This document shows, one piece after another, positions 1-13,950 of a stretch of DNA of 64,000 bases. Location: contig JASJFT010000030.1 in the NCBI GenBank assembly GCA_030770425.1, positions 124,001 through 188,000 on the forward strand, written 5' to 3'. A program made the translations under genes and the position numbers. Position 1 is the stretch's first letter; every line of letters starts with the position of its first letter. This stretch comes from Darksidea phi (lineage: Eukaryota > Ascomycota > Dothideomycetes > Pleosporales > Lentitheciaceae). Below the pieces are notes generated by a model, which saw nothing but the letters and a program-made list of their open reading frames with translations, was not told the DNA's origin and did no database searches.

Positions 1-938
1 AAAATAGATATATATAAAGAAAATAATAAAGAATAAAAAGTAAAAGAAATTCTAGATAATAATATTAGAAATAGAAAAAACTACTATTTAATTAAATAAT
101 AAGAGATAGACGAAAAAGAAAATCTATAAGAATAAATCTAGAAATTTAAAAATAATCTTAATTATTCTAAGAAGCTTACGAAGTACTAAAATCGTAATTC
201 TAAAAGAAATTTAGAGATAAGGTAAGTTTACCTTATAATAAGTTAAGAAGATTAGTATTACCTATAATATAATAAGAAGTATTTAATAAATTAAGAAGAG
301 TAATATTATTTATAATATTATAAGTAACGTCTAGAGTAGTTAAAAAGACCTTTAGATTCTTTTACTACTTTAGCTACTATAGCTCCGTCTTCTCTTTATC
401 TAGCTTAGCTTCTAATATCTAGGATTATACCGCCGACTTCTTATAAAGGACTATTTTCTACTTCTCTAAATAATATACTCGTATTTAAACCTCTATTAGC
501 TTATTAAGAAGCTTATTCTAAGCCTTTTAAACCTTTTCTAGTTACTATTAAAGTTTCTCTTTTATACGAACGATAGATTTTACTAATAGTAATAAGCTTT
601 AATATATAAATTTTATTACTTAATATAGATAAACTCTCTAATAATAAGATATTAAATATATAATAAGAATCTTATATATTAATATAAATATATATCTTAT
701 AATATCTACTATCTTTAGATAAGATAATATATAGTATTTTTAACTATAAATAATAATTATAAGAAAATATTTTAGAACTATAATAAAGAATTTTATTAAT
801 AAGAGTAATACGTTCTTAAGTTTTATATAATATTATAATAGATAATAATAGCCTTTTAAGGTAGGGTCTTAATACTAATATAGTTAAATACTAGAACTAA
901 AATAATCTCTAAGCTAAAGGTTTAGAGAGAGGAGATAG
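1..938 (+). pseudogene. Gypsy copy 1a: RIPed 3' end of pol with chromodomain
   Basis: This is the 3' internal end of a Ty3/gypsy element whose 5' part lies left of the window. Reading frame + around 32-190 through RIP stops gives a chromodomain-like stretch (EILDNNIRNRKNYYLIK, then IDEKENL), matching the chromodomain of copy 1c at about 26124-26290. Chromodomains at the pol C terminus mark chromoviruses and bind histone marks to target integration. From about 200 to 938 the sequence matches the pre-LTR region of copy 1c. CA and TG are almost absent and stops are frequent, so it is not functional. Confidence 0.85.
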
Positions 939-1004
939 TATTATAAACTAAATATATACTATAAAATAGTAGTAAAAAGAGCTACTTAAGATTAAACCTA
1001 TTAC
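939..1004 (+). repeat. 3' LTR of gypsy copy 1a, left piece
   Basis: It starts TATTATAAACTAAATATA, the RIPed form of a TGTTA... LTR start, and matches the first 66 bases of the LTR at 27056. It is interrupted after the target site ATTAC (1000-1004) by copy 1b and resumes at 8078. Confidence 0.85.
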
Positions 1005-1453
1005 TATTAAACGAGGTCTGGGCCTAATAGGTTATTTAGCCTCGTTTAGGGTTTATACTTAAGATAGAAAAGAAGAAGTTAGAATAAATAGATAATAGTT
1101 TAATTACGTTAATAGGTAAGGATTAATCTAAATTCGAATTAACTATAAGGAGAAACTATCTAGGAGATTCGTAACTATTATATATTAGTTTGGTTTTCTA
1201 GAATCTATAGAATCTATAGCTCTATACCCTTATAGATTTACTAATCTATAGATTTATAAATCTATAAAATCTATATCTACTAAGATATATAGATCTATAG
1301 ATCTATTATATAACCCTCTAGTAAAGCTATTTATACTAATTATTATTTATACTATAGTTATAATCGTTATATTTCGTATTAAAGCTAGTAATAGGTTTAA
1401 TCTTAGGTAATTCTTCTTACTACTATTCTATAGTATATATTTAGTTTATAATA
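1005..1453 (-). repeat. 3' LTR of gypsy copy 1b
   Basis: 449 bp, the same length as its partner at 7624-8072 and differing from it mainly by C/T and G/A transitions. On the plus strand it reads from TATTAAACG to TTTATAATA. It contains the CTATAGATCTATAGA-type simple repeat that varies in length between family LTRs. Confidence 0.9.
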
Positions 1454-4400
1454 CTATCTCCCCTTTCTAAATCTTCGACTCGGAGGTTATTCTAAATCTA
1501 GTATTCGGCTATATTAGTATTAGCTTAGAATCTTCCTAAGTTATATCTCTCTTCCTCTATAGTTTTTTATAAAACTAAAGAATATCTTATACTTACTAAC
1601 TATATTAGTTATAATAGTTCCGAAATATTTCCTTATTCTTAGTATAGTAGGCTAGGGGTATTCTACGTTATTTCTCCTAATAAAAGTAAATACTACGAGG
1701 CCTATATCCGCGCGAACGTACGAAATTCTTATTATTTATTTAGAATTTCTATAGCTAAGTATTCGTTTTTAACTATAATTTATATATATAGACTTATATA
1801 TATTAGAGTAATTTATTAACTATTTATAAGAGAAACTTTAAGCTTAGTTATAAATAGCTAAAGAATATTATAAGAAACTACTTTATTATATAACTAAATT
1901 TAGTTAAGAGCTATTTAATATATAGATAAGAATTTAATATTTAAAGAAATAGAAAGAGTTTCTTAATAAAAAGGTAGTTAGGTAATCTTATACTCTTAAG
2001 ACCGAACTTAATACTAAGAAGACGAAGCTTTAGTAGATAGAATAGTAGAAGGATCTAGAGGCCTCTCTAGTCGTACTAAATACTAATTATAACGTCGTAG
2101 ATAATATTACTTCTCTTAATTTATTAAATATCTCTTACTATACTAGGGATAGTACTAGTCTTCTTAATTTACTATAAGACGAACTTACCTTATCTTCGGG
2201 TTTTCTTTAGAATTATAATTTTAGTACTTTATAAGCTTCTTAGAATAATTAAAATTATCTTTAGATTCTTAGATTCGTTCTTATAGGTTCCTATTCTTAT
2301 CTATTCCCTACTATTAAATTAAATAGTAGTTTTTTCTATTTCTAACGTTATAGTCTAGGATTTTTTCTATTTTTTATTTTTTATTATCTTCTCTATATAT
2401 ATTTACTTTATATACTACTAGTCTAGTATCTTATAGTACCTTTTCTAGTAGACTAATATAAAATATAGGATAGATTTTTATTTATAGGGGTAGTCTTAGT
2501 TAGTAATTTATAGGTAAGACTTATCTCTTAATCTTATAGAATCCGATCTTAGTATAGTCTAGTTTACTATTAGGTCGTTTATTTTTAATATTCTTTTATA
2601 ATAATTATATCTTTTCTCCCTCTTTAAAAGTAGGTACTTTTTTTTACTTTTTATTATAGTACTTATTTATTCTATTTTAAAGGAATTCTACGTCTTTCTT
2701 AAATTATTAGTATATTTATAAAATAATTTTTACTATTTCTTCTCTATTCTAGCTATAAGACTAAAGTTATTTAGGTTCTTTATATATTTTTAGTTTAATT
2801 CTATAGTTTATAAAGAAAGGTATTATTTTTATTATATTATATTATAAACTATTATATATAAATTATACTATAGATAAAAGTATAACCTAATTATTCTAAC
2901 GATAGTTTAGGTAATATCTAAGATATTATTCTATTATTTAATTTATCTATTTCGTTAGTCTATCTATCTATAGATAGTATATAGTTAATATACTATATTT
3001 TATTTCTAGTTTAGTTATAAGAATCTATTAGAACTTTACTATAAATTTAATATCTTTATCTAAAATAATTTTATCTAGTATTCTATACTTACTAAATATA
3101 TATTTTAGTAAAGTATAGATAAGTTATTCTATAGTATTTCCTTTATTTATATATAGGATAAAGTAAGTATACTTTATAAACTTATCTACTACTACTAGTA
3201 TAATATTATAGAATACTTCTATTATTAATTCTTTAGAATATAGTAACTACGTAATAAAGTCTATAGTAATAATCTTTTATAATTCTTCTATATTTTTTAT
3301 TAGTTATAGTATTCTATAGAATATATATCTAGTATACTTATTATAATAATAATCTATATATTCTAAAAGTATCTAAGTAACTAACTATCTTATATATAGA
3401 AAATAGTACGTTCTTATTAGTTATTTAAGAGTTTTTTCTACTTCTTAGTATCTATATACTAGTACCTCGTAGTATTATTTAATAAATTCTTTTTATATTA
3501 TCTTAGATATATAGACCTTTTAGAATATATAAATAATTCTATTTTTTTCTTAAATTACTTTTTAAATTTTATTTTATTTATTTATTACTTCTATAGTAGC
3601 TATATAAATCTATTAAGTCTATTTATTTTCTTCTAGTTTAAGTATTATCTTTTATATTTCTACTAACTTTAGGTAGTTATAAGTAATTATTTCGTCTAAC
3701 TATAGTTTAAGAATTACTATACTAGGTTTCTTTATTTCTTAGTAGTTAAGTCTCCTACTAAACGCGTCTACTTATTTATTTTCTAATCCTTTAGTATATA
3801 CGATCTTAATATTATAGATTATAAGGGTTTATACCTATTATATCTATCTTCTAATTAGAGATTTATTTATTAAGAATTCTATTAGATTCTTATAATCTAT
3901 ATAGATTATAATAGAGTATTTAGATTCCTATAAATTAGATCTTTATTTCTTTAGAACTTTAATAATTACTAGTAACTCTTTATTATAAATATTATAGTTA
4001 AGTTTAGCTAGTAATATTTTTCGTAAGAAGTAGTATACTAGTTTAAGGTTATCTTTATTATCTTTCTATAGTAATACTACTTCTATTATATAGTCTAATA
4101 TATCTATTTTAATAATTAAAGGTTCTTTAAAGTTATATATCTTAATTATAGGTTCTTTAATAAACTATTTTTTAATCTTCTTAAAAGCTTATTAGTACTC
4201 TTTCTTTTATTTAAAGAGTTAATCTTTCCTTATAAGTTATATAAGTAGTACTATTATTATACTCTATTATAGTATTAACTTTTAATAAAAGTTATAGAAT
4301 TCTAAAAAGAATTATAGCTTCTTAAGATTCTTAAGTATAGACTATTCTTTAACTTTCTTAATCTATTATAGGTCTACTTTAATTTCTTCTAGTTTAATAA

Positions 4401-7400
4401 TAAATTCTAGAAACTCTATTTCTTATATATAGAATTTATATTTTTATAGATAAAGGTATAGTTATACTTCTTTAAACGTCTATAAAACTTTCTTTATATA
4501 TTCTTTATATTTCTTTTCTATTTTAGAGTAGATTAGGATATTATTAAGGTATACTATTATAAACTAATTAAGATAATTTTATAAAATATTATTAATTTAT
4601 TCTTAGAATATCGTAGGTATATTTATAAGTCTAAAAGGTATTACTTAGTACTTATATAGCTCTTTTTTAGTTTTAAAAACTATCTTCTATTCTTTATCTT
4701 TCTTAATTCTAATTTAGTAGTATATATTTCGAATATCTAGTTACGTAAACTATTTAGCTTTTTTTAATTAATCTTATATTTCTAATATTAGGGATAAAAG
4801 ATATTAGTTCTTAACTATAATATTATTAAGTATTTAATAATTAATATATAATTATAGTTCTATAGTACCCTTTTTAAATATAAAGAGAACTAGATATTCT
4901 ATAAGTAAATTTAAATATCGAATATACCTTTTTATAAGATTTTCTTTAAGATATTTTATTATAATCTTCTTTTCTTTCTTAATTAACTTATAGATTAGTC
5001 TAAATTCTAGAGTCTTTCCCTCCTATAGTAGAATTACGTAGTTCTAGAATTAGTATTAGAATAGACTTTTCTCTAATTCTATAAATAATTTCTTCTATTT
5101 TTTATATTATTTAGAAATATTATTATCTTCTTCTTAAGTTACGCCTAGATTCTATTATAGAAATAATACTTATTAGTTTATCTATTAAATCTAAGAATCG
5201 GCTTCTTAGAGCTATAGTATTCCTAAGATTATATCTTAGTCGTCTAATATTTTAATTATATCGAGTATTTTATTTTCTTTCTCTTATTCTTATAGACTAA
5301 GTTTACCTTTAATTTCGTATATTATAGATTTATTAAAGGGTTCTCCTTTAATAGTATATATAATACTAGAGTATTATTTCTTTTATTAAGAAATCTTCTT
5401 TTATTAGATAAAGTTCTTACTAATAAAGTTTCGAGTAGCTTTACTATCGATTAATATAGTAATCTTTCTTCCTTAGTAGATATCTTAAAGGTAGATATAG
5501 TCCTATTCTTTTATTCCTTAAATCCTTATCTTCTTAGGCTAGTATTTCGTATTAATCTTAGTCTAGACGTACTTTAGATACTTATTTTCTAGATATTCGT
5601 ATTATAATCTTCCTAAGATATAATTTAAGAATAGAAGTAGTCCTAGTATAATTTTAATATATCTCTTTTATTACTAATTCTTAAATTATTACTATTTATA
5701 TACTATCTTTAGTATAACTACTTAGATAATCCTTTTATTATAGTCCTTTACTAGGTAGTAGTTATTTTTTTACTTTACTTTCTTATAGAGTCTATATTCT
5801 TTTTATATATATAAGATTTATATAATCTTAAAGTATACTAAATATCTTATTTTATATTATAGGTTATTCTTTAGATTAATCTTATATCTTTAATTATTAT
5901 ATTTTATAAAGATCGTTCTTATAGGAATCTATTATTTAATTATTATATATTATAATTATTTCTTATTAACTATTTTTATAATATACTATATTTCTTTCTA
6001 AGTTTCTTAATTAGATATAAGATTTATAATAATAAAGTTCTACTTAACTTATTATTTAAAGTCTTTAAATAGTTAGTATATTAAGTAAGACCTAGACTAT
6101 TCTTCGTAGATCTTTTATATTATTAGAGGTATTATAGTTTTCTTTATAAATTATAAAGTTTAAGTATAAGTCGTATTAAGTTTTAGTATTAGTTCTATTT
6201 TTTCTTTAGATAGTCGAAGTATTTATAGATATCTAGTATTCTTATATATTATAACTAGGTTTTTATCTTCTAGTTCTAAAGACTTATTACTATTATTAAT
6301 TATTTATAATAGTATATTTAGGGTATTATTAATTATTTATAATAGTATATTTAGAGTATTATTAAAGTCTTTCTACTTTATAGATAAGTCTTTCTTAGGT
6401 ATTTCTTCTTATACTTCTAGTAAGAACGAAACTCTCTTCTAAGACTTCTAAGTTGTAACTACCTATTATTTCTATAGCTAATAACTAGTATTTAACTTAG
6501 CTTTATAGTACGTCTTATACTAGTTATATATATAAGTTATCTAATATATAGTATTATATTCTTATATTATAGCTACTTTATTCCTTTTACCCTATTAAGT
6601 ATATTAGGGTTTTTTTTCCTTTAGATCTAACCTATAATCCTTTACTAGGTATTCTTACTTCTTATATTTAAAGTATACTCGTTTTTTATAGAGTTCTTAT
6701 TTCTTAGGATTCTATTTCTCTTTCTTAGGCTCTAAACTAGTCCCTAGGACTATTAGCTCTAGTCTATAGTATTTTTCTTCTTTCTTCTTTTCGTAGAATC
6801 CGACTTTTTCTTTCTTTTCTTAGTTCTAAAGGTAAAGGTTATTATCGATTCTAATAGCTTATTTAATTATTTCTTATATAGTTTATAGTCTATCTATTCG
6901 AATTATTTCGTATTAAATATTATCTTTTAGTCCTTTATAATAGTATAATATAAGAGCTACTTCTTCCTACTAGATTTTAGTCGTAAGTTATTTAAATTTA
7001 GATATATATATAGTAGTAAATTTAGTCTATTTAAGACGTATAATTTTTTACTTTACTAGTCTTTCTAAGTTAATATCTTTAAATATAATATATAACTTAT
7101 TCTCGAAGTACTTATAACTTAAGAAGATAGCTCTAGTTTTATTACTCTAATAGATTTTATCGAGTTATAGTCTTTTATTTAGATAGATTTTAAACTAAAT
7201 AATAGCTCTATTTATAAATTATACTACTATAAATAATATCTTTAAAATTTTATCGAGTAGTTATACCTTATTAAGGTCGAGATAGATTATTATATTAGCT
7301 AGAAATTCTTTAAGTTTAGATCGTACTCTATTAAACTTTTCTAATTCTTTTAACTTTAATAGTTTTCTTATATATCTTTTTAGTTCTTTTATTAATATTA

Positions 7401-7623
7401 TAATTTATATCTCTAATATATTCTTTCGTTTCTTAAACGTATATTAGTTCTTAATAACTCTTTTAAAGTTTTCTATAGTTATACTACCTTCTAGGAAGCT
7501 AAACTCCTAATAGCTTTCTACCTTTAAGGGTTCGTTCTAAGTTAGTAGTTATATTACTTCGCTTTATTAGATTCCTTCTTCTACTATTATAGTTAGCTAT
7601 TTCTACCTATCGGATAGTTAAAG
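1454..7623 (-). pseudogene. RIPed gag-pol of gypsy copy 1b
   Basis: Internal region, coding on the minus strand. The reverse-transcriptase active-site stretch IVYLNNILIYS is read at 4525-4557; LNN stands for LDD, with GAT/GAC changed to AAT/AAC. Order from right to left by comparison with copy 1c: gag, zinc knuckle, protease, RT, RNase H, integrase, chromodomain. Stops occur throughout and no ATG survives. Confidence 0.85.
6292..6357. repeat. 33-bp tandem duplication inside copy 1b
   Basis: Two adjacent 33-bp units (6292-6324 and 6325-6357) that differ at one G/A position. The length is a multiple of three, so the duplication would have been in frame in gag. It is not evident in copy 1c. Confidence 0.8.
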
Positions 7624-8072
7624 TATTAAACGGGGTCTAGGCCTAATAAGTTATTTAACCTCGTTTAGGGTTTATACTTAAAATAGAAAAGAAGAAATTA
7701 GAATAAGTAAATAATAGTTTAATTATATTAATAGATAAGGATTAATCTAGATTTAAATTAACTATAAGAAGAAACTATTTAGAAGATTCGTAACTATTAT
7801 ATATTAGTTTAGTTTCCTAGGATCTATAGGATTTATAGCTCTATACCCTTATAGATTTACTAATTTATAAATCTATAGATCTATAGAATCTATATCTACT
7901 AAGATATATAGATCTATAGATCTATTATATAACCCTTTAGTAAAGCTATTCGTACTAATTATCGTTTATATTATAGTCGTAATCGTCGTATTCCGTATTA
8001 GAGCTAGTAATAGGTTTAATCTTAGATAGCTCTTCTTACTACTATTCTATAGTATATATTTAATTTATAATA
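7624..8072 (-). repeat. 5' LTR of gypsy copy 1b
   Basis: 449 bp, partner of 1005-1453. It is followed directly by the ATTAC target duplication and then by the resumed LTR of copy 1a. Confidence 0.9.
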
Positions 8073-8077
8073 ATTAC

Positions 8078-8476
8078 TAGCTTTAATATAGAATATAATA
8101 ATTATAACTATAATATAAATAATAATTAGTATAGATAGCTTTATTAGGAAGTTATATAATAGATCTATACCTTAATAAGAATAGATTTAAGGATTATATA
8201 ATAGCTTAGTAAATCTATTAGAATAGAGCTATAGAGCTATAGCTTAGTAGATCTATAGAAATAGAGTTATAGATCTAAGAAAACTAAATTAATATATAAT
8301 AACTATAAATCTTCTAGATAAGTCTTACTTCTATATAGTTAATTTAAATCTAGATTAATCCTTATTTATTAATATAATTAAACTATTATCTACTTATTCT
8401 AACTTCTTCTTTTCTATCTTAAGTATAAACTTTAAATAAGACTAAATAACCTATTAGGCCCGGACCCCGTTTAATA
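8078..8476 (+). repeat. 3' LTR of gypsy copy 1a, right piece
   Basis: Continues the LTR interrupted at 1004: it begins in the LTR segment TAGCTTTAATATAGAAT and ends CCCCGTTTAATA, as at 20893 and 27456. Joined length 66 + 399 = 465 bp, close to the other family LTRs (401-491 bp, varying in an internal simple repeat). Confidence 0.88.
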
Positions 8477-8605
8477 CCTATTTAGATAATTATTAACTAG
8501 CTAGAAATATCTATATTAAAGCTTTAAAATAAAATTATTTTTATTAAAACTAGCTTAATATTTAAAAAGTTATTAAGCTTTTAATATTTTTTAATAAAAG
8601 TATAA
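8477..8605. other. RIPed spacer between gypsy 1a and element E
   Basis: About 130 bp with no CA or TG, between the 3' LTR of gypsy 1a and the start of element E. I see no coding or repeat signature. It is either RIPed flank or a fragment of an older element. Confidence 0.5.
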
Positions 8606-8649
8606 TATAGTATAGTAATAAAGGGAGCCTCCCGATCGAGCGTTAAAGG
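8606..8649 (+). repeat. Element E 5' LTR, outer piece
   Basis: 44 bp from TATAGTATAGTAATAAAGGG to the AAAGG target site of copia 2a. Its homologue is the reverse complement of 14357-14401. The rest of this LTR is at 31461-31684 on the minus strand, which implies an inversion. Confidence 0.75.
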
Positions 8650-8899
8650 TATTAGTAGTCCCCTTTAGAATTCCTATCTAATCTAGTTTAAGTCTTATTT
8701 ACTACGTTTTACTATAAGATATTATATACTACTAAGCGTTATCTAATCCCTTAGTATTAGTTCGTTTACTATATTTTATAATAAGATATCGTATACTAAG
8801 ACGACTAACGTCTTATACCTACTATATAGTCTACTTCTAATATAGATTTAATAATATACTAATCTCGTAACTATATAACTTTACCCTTACTAATCTATA
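8650..8899 (+). repeat. 5' LTR of copia 2a
   Basis: 250 bp, from TATTAGTAGTCCCC to CTAATCTATA (RIPed TG...CA). It is collinear with 13951-14200 and with the inverted LTRs of 2b. Confidence 0.9.
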
Positions 8900-8910
8900 G
8901 GTTATAAGCC
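8900..8910 (+). other. Primer-binding site of copia 2a (initiator tRNA anticodon arm)
   Basis: GGTTATAAGCC is the RIPed form of GGTTATGAGCC, complementary to the anticodon arm (GGCTCATAACC) of eukaryotic initiator tRNA-Met. This is the half-tRNA priming known for Drosophila copia. The tRNA identity comes from known tRNA sequence. Confidence 0.8.
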
Positions 8911-11900
8911 TTTTTATAAATCTACGTATTATTAAGCTCTATACTAAACTATTAGATCCGTTATAAGGAGATAGATTAGCTTTTAGTACTATTTATTAAA
9001 CTATATACGACTATCCTAGTACTATTATTACTTAAGATCTTATACTCGTAGGTATAGTACCTTTACTATTTATACTAATTTACTATAATTTTATACTATA
9101 AAGTATAGTACGTTTATAATAAACTCTAGTTAAGCTATCTTAGTTAACTAGGCTATATATACTCTAGATATTACCCTCTATATATATAGTAAGAACTAGA
9201 AGGACTAGGATAAATAACTTAATAACTATATTATAGAATATTAGGCGAAGGATATCCTTAATAGCTTATTTATCTAGTCTATTTATAATCTAGACGACTT
9301 TATTAAGATAAAACTTAATAAACCTATTATTCCTATACTATCTACTATACTAACTATAGTTTCTAGATTTCTAACTTCTATATATAAATAAATTATAGCT
9401 TACTTCGATATATTAAAGACTTAATATAAGGAATAAGTATAATAGGTCTATAAGAGCGCTAAATAATATAATAAATATATTAGATTCTAGAATAAAATAG
9501 TTACTAAATAATAATTTAAGTTAGAGAAGGTAGTCTATAACTAGAATTTAAAGGACGCTAAGTTATAAAGCGTTATTTTTAAGAGTATATATACTAACTA
9601 TTATATATTTCTATATATAAAAGGTACTATATATAAGATATATAGTATACTTAGCTCTAATAATAAAGATATAAGTCTAGATAATATCTATAAGGCCGTT
9701 AAGGCCCTCTAAAGAATTTTATTTAACTACTACTTATTAGTCTATAAATAGACTAGTACTTTTCGAAATATAGCTACGGACCTTAGTATAGTAGGTATTA
9801 CTATTATATTCTATAACGTTCTATACCCCGATAGTATCCTTATATATAACGAAGATTTAGATAACCTTTTCTCTAATATTATATACTTAACTAAGCTAGA
9901 TTATATAGTACCGGCTTAGGTAGAGGACTAATATAACGATCTTTACTATAGTAGAAAATAGATAGTTAATAGACTTAAATAAGTTCTAATAGAATATAGT
10001 AAATTATAGCCTATAGACCCTATTAAGACTTTTACTATTAGGACTAAGAAAGAGAAAGAGAAATATATCGATAAGTATTATATAAAGTATACTCCTACTT
10101 ATATTATAGCTAATAGTATAAATATAACTAATAAAATAAATACTATTAAATTAACTAGTATACTAAAAAGTTAGAAATATAATCTATACTCTTACTATAA
10201 AAAGCCTTATTATAGAGGATTTAACTACTACTTTAAGTTATACCCCGAGAAGAAAGTAGAAATAAAGAAGAAAAGAAAGACTAAGGAGATAAAAACTAAT
10301 ATTATAAAAATAATAATAAATATAGCGAACGTCTATATAATAATTAGTCGCTCGTTATTATTATAATAGTAATCTCCTTCTAAGGTACTAGATATTCTAT
10401 ATAGTACTACCTTCTTCTATATAAATATTTCCCTATTAATACTTTAGTATACCGCTCGTAACGCGATCTATAAATACTATTACTACTATAATACTACTAC
10501 TAACTAGAGCGTTTATAATAATAAATCTAAGTTTATTACCTAGTCGGATAAACCTACGTCTATAATTAAAGGTATTAATAGTATATTATAAGCTTAAGGA
10601 CTAGATACTATATAATTTAATATTACTAAGAGTAATAATATAGCTTAAACTATTATCTTAAACGATATAGTCTTTAAAGAAGGCTTTATAATAAATATTA
10701 TCTTATAAGCTTCTTTTAAATAGAAGAGCTACTTCTATAATAGTAGTACTAATATACTTATAAAGCCTAATAGCTCTAAGTTTATCTATCTATCTAAGAT
10801 AGATAGGATTTCTAATTTTCTAATTATCTATAATAAAGAGGAGGTCGTATATACTATTACGTATATTATTCTTTATAATAACTATTTCTCTTATACTACC
10901 TCTTATATAGCGCGCCCTTTATACAAGTAGTATATAATATTAGATTATTTAGACCTAGTAATACTAAAGTACTTAGCTAAAAAGGTTAATAGTATAGAGA
11001 TTTTTAATACGAAGCTATTCGACTATAAGTCTTATAGTATAGTAAAATTATTATAAATTTTTTCTCGTATACTATAAGAATATCTCTCTTATATCCTAAA
11101 TAAGGTCTATATTAATATTATAGAATCTATTATATCTAAAGAATATAATAGAGAGTACTATTAGATACTTATTACTAATAGTTTTTTCTAATACTACTAG
11201 ATATCTTACTTAGATTTTAAGACCTTACTTACTAAAGAACTAATTAAGTAGTATAATATCTAAGAGATAGAAACTAGTCTCTACGTTAGTACTATCTACC
11301 TTAATAATACTAGAGAATTTATAAGTAATTACCTTAAATAATATACTAAAAGTAAGAATATTAAACTTAAGTATTCTCTACCTTATAATATCTTAAGAAA
11401 TAGTATTATAGAATATACTAATAGTATTACTTCTATAAGTATACGTATAATATATATTACTATTAATATTTCTTAGAATTTATAGTTATACGTAGTATAA
11501 TATTAAATAAAAATTAGAACTTTCTATTAACCTCTAGTATTCTTATTAAGAAAATACCTTATAAGATATATTAATTAGAAAATAATATTTCTAATCTAGT
11601 ATTAAATCTTATTCTTATTTATATCTTTAGCTATATTAGTTATATTTATATACCTAAGGTAAAGTATATATATAGCGAGAAACTAGTACCTTATAACTAG
11701 AAGGACTATCTAATTAGTATAATTACTAAGAATATATATAAGATATATATCTCTAAGATAGAAGATATTATCTATTTAGCTATAGTCTACTAGGATTCCT
11801 ATAATTATAATATTAAAATTATAGCCTCTAATCTTAATAAGCCTTCGTTCTCTATCTAACCCCCCGATATAGTTACTAATACTATTAAACCTATAGATAA

Positions 11901-13950
11901 TAATTAGTAGAAATAACTTTAAAAAGTAGTAGAATTATAACCCGATCTAGGGGATAATCCTATTAACACTACTATATAAGAGGAGAACTAAAATAAGGAT
12001 ACTATTATATCTAATATATTATTAGAATAAGTCTTTAATAGCCCTCTAAATCTATATAGAAACGGATTAAATTATATACTAGTATATAGTTCTAAAAATA
12101 AGTATTATTATCTCTATTTTATATCTCTAATATTTAAGTAAGTTTTTACCTCTACTATTATAAAGGTACCTATAGGTATACTACTATTAAGCCTTCTACC
12201 TAAACTAAAGAACTATTATAAATTTAAGTCGTACTCTTATAAAAATTAATTTTAGTTTACTATAAATAAGAAGTTTAATTCTCTTAAATAGAATAATACC
12301 TAGCGACCTATAATACCTACTAAACTAAACTAGTATAAAGTAATATCTAGTTAATAGGTTTATAAGTATAAAGATAATACTAATAGTAAACTTCTTAAAT
12401 ATAAAGTACGCCTTATCGTCTATAATAATTTCTAGGTATAGTTAGAATATTTCTAATCTATCTACTTATATATTATATATATAACGACTTTATATATTCT
12501 CTTTATACTTATTATCCTCTAAAATCTAGAGTATAAATAAATTAATATTATTACTATCTATCTTAATACTTATTTAGACGATAAGTACGTTATTCTTCTA
12601 TAACTCCTCCTAGATATTATAGATAGTAGTACTACTATTTAACTACTACGTAGGATTTATAGACTTAAAAAGTCTACCCTATTATAGTATCTTAATCTTA
12701 AAATCTTACTCCTAGATCTTAGATATATACCTTTAGCCTCTAACCTATATATATTTATTAATAAAAATACTTAAGGTATTATTATCGTATATATTAATAA
12801 TCTTATTTTAGCTACCTATACTAAGAAGAATATAACTACCCTTAAGAATATTATTTTTAAGTACTATAAGGCTCGAGACCTTAGACTACTATTCTTCTAC
12901 TTAGATATTAAAATTATTAGGAATAGAGATAAATATATACTCTTTATCTTAATAGACTCGTATTTTAATAAGCTTATTATAGATTATTATATAGATAATA
13001 AGTTATCTATAAAGGTTTCCCTATCTTTAAAGTATTTTAAAGAGTATCTATAAGATATAGACGTCTCTTAAAATACTATTAAATAATATTAGTCTTTTAT
13101 TATTTATCTTCTATACCCTATAAGTATATACTACTCTAATATAGTATAGTATATATACTTTATAGCTCGCTTTATAAGTAATTCTATATCTTAGTAACTT
13201 AACCTACTATTATATATTATTTATTATATTAAGAACTATTATACTCTTAGAATCTAATATAATAGTTTTAATATAAATAGCTTAGCTATCTATTTAGACG
13301 CCGTTTATATAAATAGTATTAGTAATAGAAAATTATTATATAGCTATACCTTTAAGCTAGCTAATAGTCTTATCTTATATAAATTACTTAAATAGTATAT
13401 TATTATAACTTTCTTTACTAAAGCTAAGTTCGTCGCTATAATATATATAATAAAGAAAGCTATCTAGCTATATAACCTTTTTACTTAATTTAGTTATAAA
13501 GAAGATAACCTTAAGTCTATAAGACTATACGTCGATAACCTCTCTATAATTATACTAATTTATAGTAATAGTTACTATAAGTAATTAAAGTATATTAATA
13601 TTTAGTATAAGTATACCTAATAGAAGGTTAAAAATAGTAATTTAAATATCGTCTACCTCCCTAGAGTCGATATACTCGCCGATAGACTAATTAAGCCCTA
13701 TTACTTATTCTTATATAAGAACTTTATTACCTAAATAGATATAATTACTATTAATAATAACTCCGTACTATAAATTATAGTATAATTACTCTAAAATTAG
13801 ACTATTTTATAGTACTTTTATATTATTTTATAGTATTTTTACTATAAAATTATACTCTAATAGAGAGTATATTTCTTTCTTATTAAACTAGATTATAAGC
13901 CCTTAAGTAAGTATTAGTAAATTCTTTCCTTTATAAGTCTTAAAGGGGTA
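8911..13950 (+). pseudogene. RIPed gag-pol of copia 2a
   Basis: Plus-strand Ty1/copia polyprotein remnant. A zinc-knuckle frame at about 10176-10247 reads YSYYKKPYYRGFNY; the four Tyr at Cx2Cx4Hx4C spacing replace Cys/His. An RT segment lies at about 12490-12620, with Y-I-N-N (for YVDD) at 12790-12801. RNase H lies at about 13275-13440 (YTFKLANSLILYK, then FTKAKFVA). Gene order gag-integrase-RT-RNase H is as expected for copia. Stops sit at former Gln and Trp codons. Confidence 0.88.

Larger units (their letters stand above)
1005..8072 (-). mobile_element. Gypsy copy 1b, nested in the LTR of copy 1a
   Basis: A complete 7068-bp LTR retrotransposon in minus orientation. It has two 449-bp LTRs (1005-1453 and 7624-8072) that begin and end with the RIPed TATTA...TAATA termini (originally TGTTA...TAACA). 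A perfect 5-bp target duplication ATTAC flanks it (1000-1004 and 8073-8077). Family members 1a and 1c share the LTR and internal sequence. The insertion splits the 3' LTR of another copy of its own family. Confidence 0.92.

Noticed and set aside
1190..1320. Repeated CTATAGATCTATAGA motifs as a possible centromere or origin signal
   Set aside because: They are a length-variable internal part of family 1 LTRs, present in every copy.
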